Shown here one piece after another: positions 57,655-64,000 of a stretch of DNA of 64,000 nucleotides (position 1 is its first letter; each line of letters starts with the position of its first letter). Below the pieces are notes generated by a model. That model worked only from the letters and a program-made list of their open reading frames with translations. It did not search any database and was not told where the DNA came from. The stretch comes from Streptomyces roseirectus (GTDB lineage Bacteria > Actinomycetota > Actinomycetes > Streptomycetales > Streptomycetaceae), in assembly GCF_014489635.1 (NCBI RefSeq), contig NZ_CP060828.1, forward strand, positions 9,784,001 to 9,848,000. The letters are read 5' to 3'. The translations under genes were made by a program, and so were the position numbers.

Positions 57655-58548
57655 ATGGCACGACCGAACACGAACAGCCTGAAACGTCGCACCCTGCTGA
57701 CGTCGGCAGCCGCGGCGGCCCTGACGGCGGGCGTGGCGTCCTCGGCCCACGCCGCCGGCACGCCGGGCGCGTCCGGCGCCTTCCGCGCCCTGGAGGACGA
57801 GTACGCCGCCCGGCTCGGCGTCTTCGCCCACGACACCGCCACCGGACGGACGCTGACGTACCGCGCCGACGAACTCTTCCCGATCTGCTCGGTGTTCAAG
57901 ACGCTCGCGGCGGGCGCGGTCCTCCGCGAGGGCGTGGACCTGGACCGCCGGATCCACTACACCCTGGACGACGTCACCGCGTCCGGCTACGGCCCGGTCA
58001 CCGCCGAGCACGTCGCCACCGGCATGACCGTCTCGGAACTCTGCGCGGCTACCGTCTCCCACAGCGACAACGCCGCCGGCAACCTCCTCCTGCGCGAACT
58101 TGGCGGCCCCACCTCGATCACCCGTTTCGCCCGCACCCTCGGCGACCCGGTGACCCGCCTGGACCGCTGGGAGCCCGACCTCAACTCGGCGGAACCCTGG
58201 CGCGAGACGGACACGACGTCGCCCCGGGCGATCGCCCGCACGTACGCGCGCCTGATCCTCGGCACCGCCCTCCCGTCCGGCGCCCGCACCCTCCTGACCT
58301 CCTGGCTCGTCGCCAACACCACCAACACCGCCCGCTTCCGCGCCGGCCTGCCCGCCGACTGGACCCTCGCCGACAAGACGGGCGGCGGCACCGCCTACGG
58401 CGTCGCCAACGACGTGGGCGTGGTCTGGCCGCCCGGCCGCCCGCCCCTGGTGATCGCGGTCCTGTCGACGAAGCACGCGGCGGAGGGCCCGAGGGAGGAC
58501 GCGGTGGTCGCGCGGGCGGCGAAGGCCGTGGCGGACGAGCTGGGCTGA
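57655..58548 (+). CDS. Class A beta-lactamase, Tat-exported
   Basis: 297 residues. Tat signal SLKRRTLLTSAAAAALTAGVASSAHA, then the serine beta-lactamase fold. Class A motifs in order: SVFK (S-x-x-K) in LFPICSVFKTLAAGAVLRE, SDN in VSHSDNAAGNLLLREL, the omega-loop Glu in RLDRWEPDLNSAEP (E-x-D-L-N), and KTG in LADKTGGGTAYG. All catalytic residues are present, so it should hydrolyse beta-lactams in the cell wall space. No AmpR- or BlaR-type regulator is adjacent. It is a typical chromosomal Streptomyces enzyme. An 8-bp stem hairpin follows. Confidence 0.93.
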   Translation: MARPNTNSLKRRTLLTSAAAAALTAGVASSAHAAGTPGASGAFRALEDEYAARLGVFAHDTATGRTLTYRADELFPICSVFKTLAAGAVLREGVDLDRRIHYTLDDVTASGYGPVTAEHVATGMTVSELCAATVSHSDNAAGNLLLRELGGPTSITRFARTLGDPVTRLDRWEPDLNSAEPWRETDTTSPRAIARTYARLILGTALPSGARTLLTSWLVANTTNTARFRAGLPADWTLADKTGGGTAYGVANDVGVVWPPGRPPLVIAVLSTKHAAEGPREDAVVARAAKAVADELG

Positions 58549-58562
58549 AGGGGCGATTGACG

Positions 58563-58597
58563 GGGCCGCGAGCCGTGTCGCCGAGGGGGCGCGGCCC
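58563..58597 (+). terminator. Hairpin after the beta-lactamase gene
   Basis: GGGCCGCG (58563-58570) pairs exactly with CGCGGCCC (58590-58597) across a 19-nt loop, 15 bp after the stop. The remaining part of the 320-bp gap 58549-58868 holds the arabinofuranosidase promoter region and no gene. Confidence 0.5.
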
Positions 58598-58739
58598 GCT
58601 TGCTGTGAAGCAGGGGCCGCGCTCGCGCGGTGGGCGCGAGGCGGACCCGGTCCGCGCCGCGCAGGTCGGCACCGGTCCGTTCCCCGTCGCCTCTCGCTCC
58701 CCGCGCGGACAGCCATAGCTGTCACCACCGATCAGCGAG

Positions 58740-58751
58740 CGAAAGTTTCCG
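58740..58751. promoter_or_regulatory. GAAACTTTC-type box upstream of the GH51 gene
   Basis: CGAAAGTTTCCG at 58740-58751 reads GGAAACTTTCG on the other strand, containing the GAAACTTTC palindrome core described near Streptomyces xylanase genes and bound by LacI-type regulators. A second A/T-rich stretch at ~58802-58830 (GTTTTTATCGCTACAAACG) may hold the -35/-10 or another operator. Placement 117 bp before the start fits promoter control by the LacI protein encoded downstream. Confidence 0.5.
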
Positions 58752-58868
58752 TAACCGCGAGGGAGCGGGACGGCCTTGACGGTCCCGGCGGCCACGTGTG
58801 AGCGTTTTTATCGCTACAAACGATCGGCGTATCACCCTACAAGTCACCGCAAATCCCTGGGAGTAGCT

Positions 58869-60386
58869 GTGCCCAACGCCACCGTGGTCGTCAACCTCGA
58901 CATCGAGGGCCCGGCGATCAGCCGTCACCTCTACGGTCACTTCGCCGAGCACCTGGGCCGGTGCGTCTACGGCGGGTTCTGGGTGGGAGAGGACTCGGAG
59001 ATCCCGAACGAGGGCGGGATCCGGCTCGACGTCGTGGAGGCGCTGCGCGCGCTGAACATCCCCAACCTGCGCTGGCCCGGCGGCTGCTTCGCGGACGAGT
59101 ACCACTGGCGGGACGGCGTGGGGCCGCGCGAGGAGCGGCCCCGGATGGTCAACACGCACTGGGGGAACGTCGAGGAGAACAACCACTTCGGCACCCACGA
59201 GTTCATGGCGCTGTGCGAACTGCTGGGCGCGGAACCGTACATCAGCGGCAACGTGGGCAGCGGCACCGTACGGGAGATGAGCGAGTGGGTCGAGTACCTG
59301 ACCCGCGACGGCGACAGCCCGATGGTGCGGCTGCGCAAGGCCAACGGCCGCGAGGAACCCTGGAAGGTGACGTACTGGGGCATCGGCAACGAGACCTGGG
59401 GCTGCGGCGGCAACATGCGCGCCGAGTACTCCGCCGACCTGGCCCGCCAGTACGCCACCTACTGCCGCGACCACGGCGAGAACAAGCTGTACCGGATCGC
59501 CTCCGGCGCCTCGGACGCCGACTACAAGTGGACCGAGACGCTGATGCGGCAGATCAGCTGTTTCGGATGTGACGCGACACCCAGGAACTTCTTCCAGGGC
59601 GTGTCCGTTCACTACTACACACTCGCCGGACCCTGGGAGGCGAAAGGCAGCTCGACCGACTTCGACACCGACACCTACTACCGCACGATGCTCGCGGCCC
59701 GCCGCATCGACGACATCCTCACCGGACACTCCACCGTCATGGACATCTACGACCGTGGCCGCACGGTCGGCCTGATCCTCGACGAATGGGGCACCTGGTG
59801 GGACGTCGAACCCGGCACCAACCCGGGCTTCCTCTTCCAGCAGAACACCATGCGCGACGCGCTCGTTGCCAGCACGCACTTTGACATCTTCCACAAGCAC
59901 GCGGCCCGCCTCCACATGGCGAACATCGCCCAGACGGTCAACGTCCTCCAGGCGATGATCCTCACCGACGGCGACCAGCTGGTCCTCACCCCCACGTACC
60001 ACGTGTTCGAGATGAACAAGGACCACCAGGACGCCGCCTCACTCGCAGTCCACCTCAAGGCCGACGAGGCCCGGCGCACGGTCGGCGACGCGGAACTCAT
60101 CACCGTCTCCGCCTCCGCCAGCGTCAAGAACGGCAAGGTCCTCGTCTCCCTCTCCAACCTCGACGCCGACGAACCGGCCGAGGTCACCCTCGACCTGCGG
60201 GGAGGCACCCTCGGAGACCCGGTCGCCCGGCTCCTGACGGCGGGCCGGGTCCAGGACCACAACGCCCCCGAGGCACCCGAGACCGTCACACCGCGCCCGT
60301 TCGACGGGGTGAAGCCGGTGGACGGCGGCCTGACCCTCACGCTGCCCCCGCACTCCTTCCTCACCCTCCAGGCCCCGCTGCGCTGA
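58869..60386 (+). CDS. GH51 alpha-L-arabinofuranosidase
   Basis: 505 residues from GTG 58869 (GGGAG 5 nt upstream). GH51 hallmarks: [88 protein letters not shown] with the acid/base Glu (NET), [15 protein letters not shown], and [20 protein letters not shown] with the nucleophile Glu (DEWG). No signal peptide, so intracellular; it removes terminal arabinose from imported oligosaccharides. It is 3 bp from the LacI-type regulator gene in the same direction. Confidence 0.93.
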   Translation: MPNATVVVNLDIEGPAISRHLYGHFAEHLGRCVYGGFWVGEDSEIPNEGGIRLDVVEALRALNIPNLRWPGGCFADEYHWRDGVGPREERPRMVNTHWGNVEENNHFGTHEFMALCELLGAEPYISGNVGSGTVREMSEWVEYLTRDGDSPMVRLRKANGREEPWKVTYWGIGNETWGCGGNMRAEYSADLARQYATYCRDHGENKLYRIASGASDADYKWTETLMRQISCFGCDATPRNFFQGVSVHYYTLAGPWEAKGSSTDFDTDTYYRTMLAARRIDDILTGHSTVMDIYDRGRTVGLILDEWGTWWDVEPGTNPGFLFQQNTMRDALVASTHFDIFHKHAARLHMANIAQTVNVLQAMILTDGDQLVLTPTYHVFEMNKDHQDAASLAVHLKADEARRTVGDAELITVSASASVKNGKVLVSLSNLDADEPAEVTLDLRGGTLGDPVARLLTAGRVQDHNAPEAPETVTPRPFDGVKPVDGGLTLTLPPHSFLTLQAPLR

Positions 60387-60389
60387 CCG

Positions 60390-61397
60390 GTGACGACCAT
60401 CCAGGACGTGGCGAAGGCGGCCGGGGTCTCGGCGATGACCGTCTCCAACGTCATCAACGGCCACCCCAACGTGCGGCGGACGACACGGGAGAAGGTCCTG
60501 GAGGCGATGGCCCGGCTCGACTACCGGGTCAACGTCGCCGCCCGCAACCTCCGCAAGGGCCGCACCGGCACCATCGGCCTCGCCGTGCCCGAGGTGAACA
60601 GCCCCTACTACAGCCGCCTCGCCGCCGGCGTCATCGCCGCGGCGGCCCGGCGCGGCCTGCGCGTCGGCATCGAACAGACCGGAGCCACCCGGGAGAGCGA
60701 ACTCGACGCCCTCTCCCTGTCCCGCAACCGGCTCTACGACGGCCTCCTGCTCAGCGCCGTCGGCCTCGGCCAGACCGACGCCGAACGCCTCGCCCCGGAC
60801 CAGCCGGTGGTGGTCCTCGGCGACCGCATCACCGGCGGCCCCGTCGACCACGTCGGGATGCCCAACCTGGAGGCGTCCCGGGCCGCCGTGACCCATCTGG
60901 TGGAACGCGGCTGCCGGCGCATCGCGCTGGTGTGCGGCGCGGTCGACGAGGTCGACACCTCCAGCCTGCGCCTCGCCGGCTACCGGCAGGCCCTCACCGA
61001 CGCGGGCCTGCCGCACGACCCCGAACTCGTCCGCGAGGTCAGCCGGTTCACGCTCGCCGAGGGCGCCCGGTGCGCGCGCGACATGGTCACGTCCGGCCTC
61101 GACCCCGACGGAGTGTTCTGCGTGACCGACACCCTCGCCACGGGCGTCCTGCGCGGCCTCGCCGACACCGGCGTCCCCGTGCCCGGCCGGGTCAAGGTCA
61201 TCGGGTTCGACAACATCGCCGAGAGCGCCTACCTCGTCCCGTCCCTGTCCAGCGTCGACCCCGACCACGACGCGATGGCAGAACACGCCGTCGCCCTCCT
61301 GGCCGCCCGCATCGACCAGGACGAACCACCGCCCCGGTACGAGGAGTTCGTGAGCGGCTTCACGCTCGTGATCCGCGAGTCGACCGGAGGTCCGTGA
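60390..61397 (+). CDS. LacI family regulator (arabinoside response)
   Basis: 335 residues from GTG 60390. N-terminal LacI helix-turn-helix TIQDVAKAAGVSAMTVSNVINGHPNVRRTTREKVLEAMARLDYRVNVAARNLRKG with the AARNLR hinge helix, then a periplasmic-binding-type ligand domain (IGLAVPEVNSPYYSRLAAGVIAAAARRG, GLLLSAVGLG, IALVCGAVDEVDTSSLRLAGYRQAL, VFCVTDTLATGVLRGLADTGVPVPGRVKVIGFDNIAESAYLVPSLSSVD). It follows the GH51 gene by 3 bp and probably represses it until an arabinoside binds; a GAAACTTTC box lies in the GH51 upstream region. Confidence 0.87.
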   Translation: MTTIQDVAKAAGVSAMTVSNVINGHPNVRRTTREKVLEAMARLDYRVNVAARNLRKGRTGTIGLAVPEVNSPYYSRLAAGVIAAAARRGLRVGIEQTGATRESELDALSLSRNRLYDGLLLSAVGLGQTDAERLAPDQPVVVLGDRITGGPVDHVGMPNLEASRAAVTHLVERGCRRIALVCGAVDEVDTSSLRLAGYRQALTDAGLPHDPELVREVSRFTLAEGARCARDMVTSGLDPDGVFCVTDTLATGVLRGLADTGVPVPGRVKVIGFDNIAESAYLVPSLSSVDPDHDAMAEHAVALLAARIDQDEPPPRYEEFVSGFTLVIRESTGGP

Positions 61398-61604
61398 GAA
61401 GACCCCCGATGGACGCGGTGTCCCGAGCACACCCCGGCCGGGCCTGACCTCACGTCAGCGCCCGCATCCACCCGGTGCCGGCCGGGAGCCTGGGGTGGCT
61501 GAGGGGGCGGATGCGCGGTGACACGCGCGCCGAGCGCCTGGCGAGCGCGGACGTACGCCGGCGTCTCGACGGACATGCCTGGTGACGAGGGGTTGGTCGG
61601 GTAC

Positions 61605-61730
61605 ACGTCACACGGTAGTGTCGCCCCGACAACGACGACGGCAGGACGGAAACCGGTGAGAACCCGGCACGGTCGCGCCACTGTGTGTCCCTCTCCCGAG
61701 GGGCGAGTCAGACCCGTAGCCGTCGTACGG
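61605..61730 (+). ncRNA. Cobalamin riboswitch
   Basis: The leader contains the conserved elements in order: GGAAACCGGTGAGAACCCGG, CACGGTCGCGCCACTGTG (the GC-CACTG B12-box-like part), and GAGTCAGACCC near the end. It sits within the 377-bp gap 61398-61774 and ends ~45 nt before the cbtB start codon. A small hairpin CGGGA...TCCCG (~61744-61760) follows and ends next to GGAGG at 61763, suitable for closing the ribosome site when B12 binds. 61398-61600 shows nothing else recognisable. Confidence 0.85.
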
Positions 61731-61774
61731 AGCACCACCGAGACGGGACGCGAACTCCCGAAGGAGGCCCTGCC

Positions 61775-61990
61775 ATGGCGCAGCACGTCGCCCAGCCGAC
61801 CACCGCCACCGCCCCCCTCAAGCTGCCGTTGAAGGCGATCGCCCCTTGGGCGGTCTTCTTCGGCGTCCTCATGCTGGTTCTGCTGTACTTCGTCGGCGCC
61901 GAACAGGGCGCCACCTCGCTGCTGTCCGGCGAGGAAGTCCACGAGTGGGTGCACGACGCCCGCCACCTGCTCGGCTTCCCCTGCCACTGA
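61775..61990 (+). CDS. cbtB: Cobalt transporter subunit CbtB
   Basis: 71 residues. One transmembrane helix (~26-43, APWAVFFGVLMLVLLYFVG) and a C-terminal His-rich tail VHEWVHDARHLLGFPCH, the CbtB hallmark metal-binding end. Known in B12-regulated cobalt uptake with CbtA. The upstream cobalamin riboswitch fits this role. GGAGG lies 7 nt before the ATG. Confidence 0.85.
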   Translation: MAQHVAQPTTATAPLKLPLKAIAPWAVFFGVLMLVLLYFVGAEQGATSLLSGEEVHEWVHDARHLLGFPCH

Positions 61991-62010
61991 ACAGGGGCGC
62001 CGACACCTCC

Positions 62011-62781
62011 ATGGATTCCACGACCGTACGGAACCTCCTCGTGCGGGGCATGCTCGCCGGTCTCGCGGCCGGCGTGCTCGCCCTGATCGTCGCCTACGTC
62101 CTCGGCGAACCGTCCGTCGACAAGGCGATCGGCTTCGAGGAGGCCCAGGCCCAAGCGCACGCCCAGGCCCATGCCCACGAGCACGGACACGAGGTCGAAC
62201 TCGTCTCCCGCTCCCTCCAGTCCACCGCCGGCCTCGCCACCGGCATCCTCGTCTACGGCGTCGCCTTCGGCGGCATCGCGGCCCTCGCCTACTGCTTCGC
62301 GCTCGGCAGGGTGGGCCGCTTCAGCCCTCGGGCGACCGCGCTGCTGCTGTCCGGGTGCGCGCTGCTCGCCGTCTACGTCGTCCCGTTCCTCAAGTACCCC
62401 GCCAACCCGCCCGCCGTCGGCGACGGCGACACCATCGGCAAGCGCACCACCCTGTACTTCCTGATGCTGGTGCTGAGCGTCCTGCTCGCGGTCGGAGCCA
62501 CGATCCTCGGCCGGCGGCTCGCGCCGGGGCTGGGCACCTGGTGGGCGAGCGTGGCCGCCGTCGGCGCGTTCATCGCCGTGACCGGGCTGGCGTTCGCGTT
62601 CCTGCCGTCCGTCAACGAGGTGCCCGCCGACTTCCCGGCCGACGTGCTGTGGCGGTTCCGGGTCTCCGCGCTCGCCATCCAGGCGACGCTGTGGGCCGGA
62701 TTCGGGCTCGTCTTCGGGGAGTTGGCGCACCGGCTCCTGGAACCGAGGCCGGCGGCACGGCGGACCGCCGTCACCGTCTGA
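62011..62781 (+). CDS. cbtA: Cobalt transporter subunit CbtA
   Basis: 256 residues. Five to six transmembrane helices (VRGMLAGLAAGVLALIVAYVLGEPSVDKAI, ILVYGVAFGGIAALAYCFAL, LLLSGCALLAVYVVPFLKYPANPPAVGDGDTI and others) and an internal His-rich loop AHAQAHAHEHGHEVE that can bind cobalt. The KYPANPPAVGDGDTI and PDVLWRFR-like segments are typical of CbtA. It follows cbtB by 20 bp and ends 3 bp before a hairpin terminator. Confidence 0.87.
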   Translation: MDSTTVRNLLVRGMLAGLAAGVLALIVAYVLGEPSVDKAIGFEEAQAQAHAQAHAHEHGHEVELVSRSLQSTAGLATGILVYGVAFGGIAALAYCFALGRVGRFSPRATALLLSGCALLAVYVVPFLKYPANPPAVGDGDTIGKRTTLYFLMLVLSVLLAVGATILGRRLAPGLGTWWASVAAVGAFIAVTGLAFAFLPSVNEVPADFPADVLWRFRVSALAIQATLWAGFGLVFGELAHRLLEPRPAARRTAVTV

Positions 62782-62784
62782 CCC

Positions 62785-62809
62785 GAGGGGCCCCGGAGAC
62801 GGGGCCCTC
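62785..62809 (+). terminator. Hairpin after cbtA
   Basis: GAGGGGCCCCG (62785-62795) pairs with CGGGGCCCTC (62800-62809) with one bulged G and a 4-nt loop, 3 bp after the cbtA stop. It separates the cobalt operon from the MFS gene. Confidence 0.65.
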
Positions 62810-62913
62810 CGAGTCCCCAGCAACGAAGGAGCCGATCGGCCAGCAGCCCCCAGCCGCGCCGCATCACCCCCGACGGACGCGAAAGCGGCCACGGACCCCG
62901 GAGCCGCCTCCCC

Positions 62914-64000
62914 ATGACGACCACCGCGACGAAGCCCCCCACCGCCGACACCGCCCAACGCCGCATCCTGCGCGTCCTGGTCGCCTCCCAGATCCTCAGC
63001 GGCCTGGGCCTGGCCGCCGGCGTCACCGTCGGCGCCCTCCTCGCCCAGGACATGCTCGGCTCCACCACCCTCGCCGGCCTGCCCAGCACCCTCCTCACCG
63101 GGGGTGCCGCGCTCACCGCCGTCACCGTCGGCCGCGTCTCCCAGCGCCGGGGCCGCCGTCCCGGTCTCGTCCTCGGCTACCTCGCGGGCGTGCTCGGCGC
63201 GGCGGGCGTCATCGCCGCCGCCGTCCTGGACAGCCCCGCCCTGCTGTTCACCGCGATGTTCGTGTACGGGGCGGGCTCGGCGACCAACCTCCAGGCGCGG
63301 TACGCCGGAGCGGACCTCGCGGCGCCGGGGCAGCGGGCCCGCGCGGTGTCCACCGTCCTCGTCGCCACCACCCTCGGCGGCGTGGCCGGCCCCAACCTGA
63401 CCGCGCCCACAGGGGAGTTCGCCGAACGCCTCGGCATCCCGAACCTCGCCGGGCCCTTCCTCCTGTCGGGCGCCGCCTACGCGCTCGCGGCGGCCGTCCT
63501 CGCCGTCAGTCTGCGCCCCGACCCGCTGCTGCTGGCCCGCGAACGGGTCACGCACCCACCGGACGGCGCCACGCCCGCGCCCCGCGAGAGAGGCGAAGGC
63601 AGCGTCGTCCTCGGCGCGTTGGTCATGGTCGTCACGCAGCTCGTCATGGTCGCCGTCATGACGATGACACCGGTCCACATGCACGACCACGGGCACGGCA
63701 CGACCGCCTCCGGGCTGGTCATCGCCCTGCACATCGCCGCCATGTACCTCCCCTCGATCCTGACCGGCCGTCTCACCGACCGCCACGGACCCCTGCGCAC
63801 GGCCGGCGCCTCCGCGCTCACCCTGCTGGCCGCCGCCGTCCTCGCCGCCACCGCCCCCGCGTCGTCGGTCCCCCTCCTCGCGCTCGCCCTGGCGCTCCTC
63901 GGCCTGGGCTGGAACCTGGGCCTCGTCTCCGGCACCGCCGTCATCACCGACGCGATCCCCCTGGCGACCCGCGCGAAGACGCAGGGCCTCGTGGACGTCT
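62914..64000 (+). CDS. MFS transporter, C-terminus outside the window
   Basis: 362 codons are visible without a stop; a typical MFS protein needs ~400-420, so 40-60 residues are missing. Helices include ILRVLVASQILSGLGLAAGVTVGALLAQD, LPSTLLTGGAALTAVTVGRVSQRRGRRPGLVLGYLAGVLGAAGVI (motif A-like GRVSQRRGRRPGL), a central cytosolic loop with PAPRERGEGSV, then VLGALVMVVTQLVMVAVMTMTPVHMHDHGHGTTASGLVIALHIAAMYLPSILTGRLTDRHG. The His cluster MHDHGHG before a helix hints at metal or drug handling; unproven. Not under the riboswitch unless transcripts read through the hairpin. Confidence 0.82.
   Translation, partial: MTTTATKPPTADTAQRRILRVLVASQILSGLGLAAGVTVGALLAQDMLGSTTLAGLPSTLLTGGAALTAVTVGRVSQRRGRRPGLVLGYLAGVLGAAGVIAAAVLDSPALLFTAMFVYGAGSATNLQARYAGADLAAPGQRARAVSTVLVATTLGGVAGPNLTAPTGEFAERLGIPNLAGPFLLSGAAYALAAAVLAVSLRPDPLLLARERVTHPPDGATPAPRERGEGSVVLGALVMVVTQLVMVAVMTMTPVHMHDHGHGTTASGLVIALHIAAMYLPSILTGRLTDRHGPLRTAGASALTLLAAAVLAATAPASSVPLLALALALLGLGWNLGLVSGTAVITDAIPLATRAKTQGLVDV

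Noticed and set aside
62782..62913. A second riboswitch before the MFS gene
   Set aside because: Only the hairpin at 62785-62809 is clear; no cobalamin or other aptamer motifs were found.

Overview
The window is high-GC actinobacterial DNA and almost certainly comes from a Streptomyces chromosome. Codons are strongly G/C-ending in every real gene. Twin-arginine exported enzymes, TetR, LacI, GntR and ANTAR regulators, CGNR and SCO2400-type proteins and many GTG/TTG starts all fit. I see no rRNA, tRNA, CRISPR array, prophage or transposase. Function names come from motifs and remembered family features; no database search was run.

Region 1 (1-22 kb) is mostly house-style accessory genes: an FHA protein cut by the window edge, an amidohydrolase, a TetR/DUF3533 divergent pair with two clear operators, a secreted GH115 glucuronidase, and an unusual protein that fuses a squalene/phytoene-synthase-like domain to a cis-prenyltransferase. 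Then come a WD40/metallopeptidase-like unknown pair, an MBL/CGNR divergent pair with four evenly spaced inverted motifs, an MMPL exporter, a GH43 enzyme, an F420-type oxidoreductase and an exported beta-lactamase-fold serine hydrolase.

Region 2 (22-30 kb) holds a GH12 cellulase under a perfect cellobiose-repressor box, followed by a compact lanthipeptide locus. The locus has a 55-residue precursor, a LanM-type dehydratase whose cyclase domain is replaced by a DUF6624-like domain, two JmjC/cupin proteins (one with the metal ligands, one without but carrying a winged-helix-like tail), and a separate LanC cyclase. No transporter or protease gene is adjacent. This is the best candidate for an undescribed system.

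Region 3 (30-40 kb) is a stress/redox island: DUF2795, a Vms1/Rv2629-like release-factor-fold protein, DUF2267, SseB, two GAF-ANTAR regulators, an Orn/Lys/Arg decarboxylase, hemerythrin, a ferritin-like protein, an NAD epimerase and a CBS pair. Its content recalls the mycobacterial DosR regulon.

Region 4 (40-50 kb) has a beta-propeller/amidohydrolase and a seven-gene aminoethylphosphonate-type uptake and breakdown set (GntR, FAD oxidoreductase, phosphonatase-like HAD, ABC ATPase, two permeases, binding protein). Region 5 (50-56 kb) holds a P450-ferredoxin pair in which both genes carry internal deletions, then a PQQ-dependent sugar dehydrogenase with a complete pqqABCDE operon. Region 6 (56-64 kb) has a TetR regulator, a maltokinase-cap-like protein with an internal hexapeptide repeat, a class A beta-lactamase, a GH51 arabinofuranosidase with its LacI regulator, and a cobalamin riboswitch leading cbtB-cbtA and a truncated MFS transporter gene.
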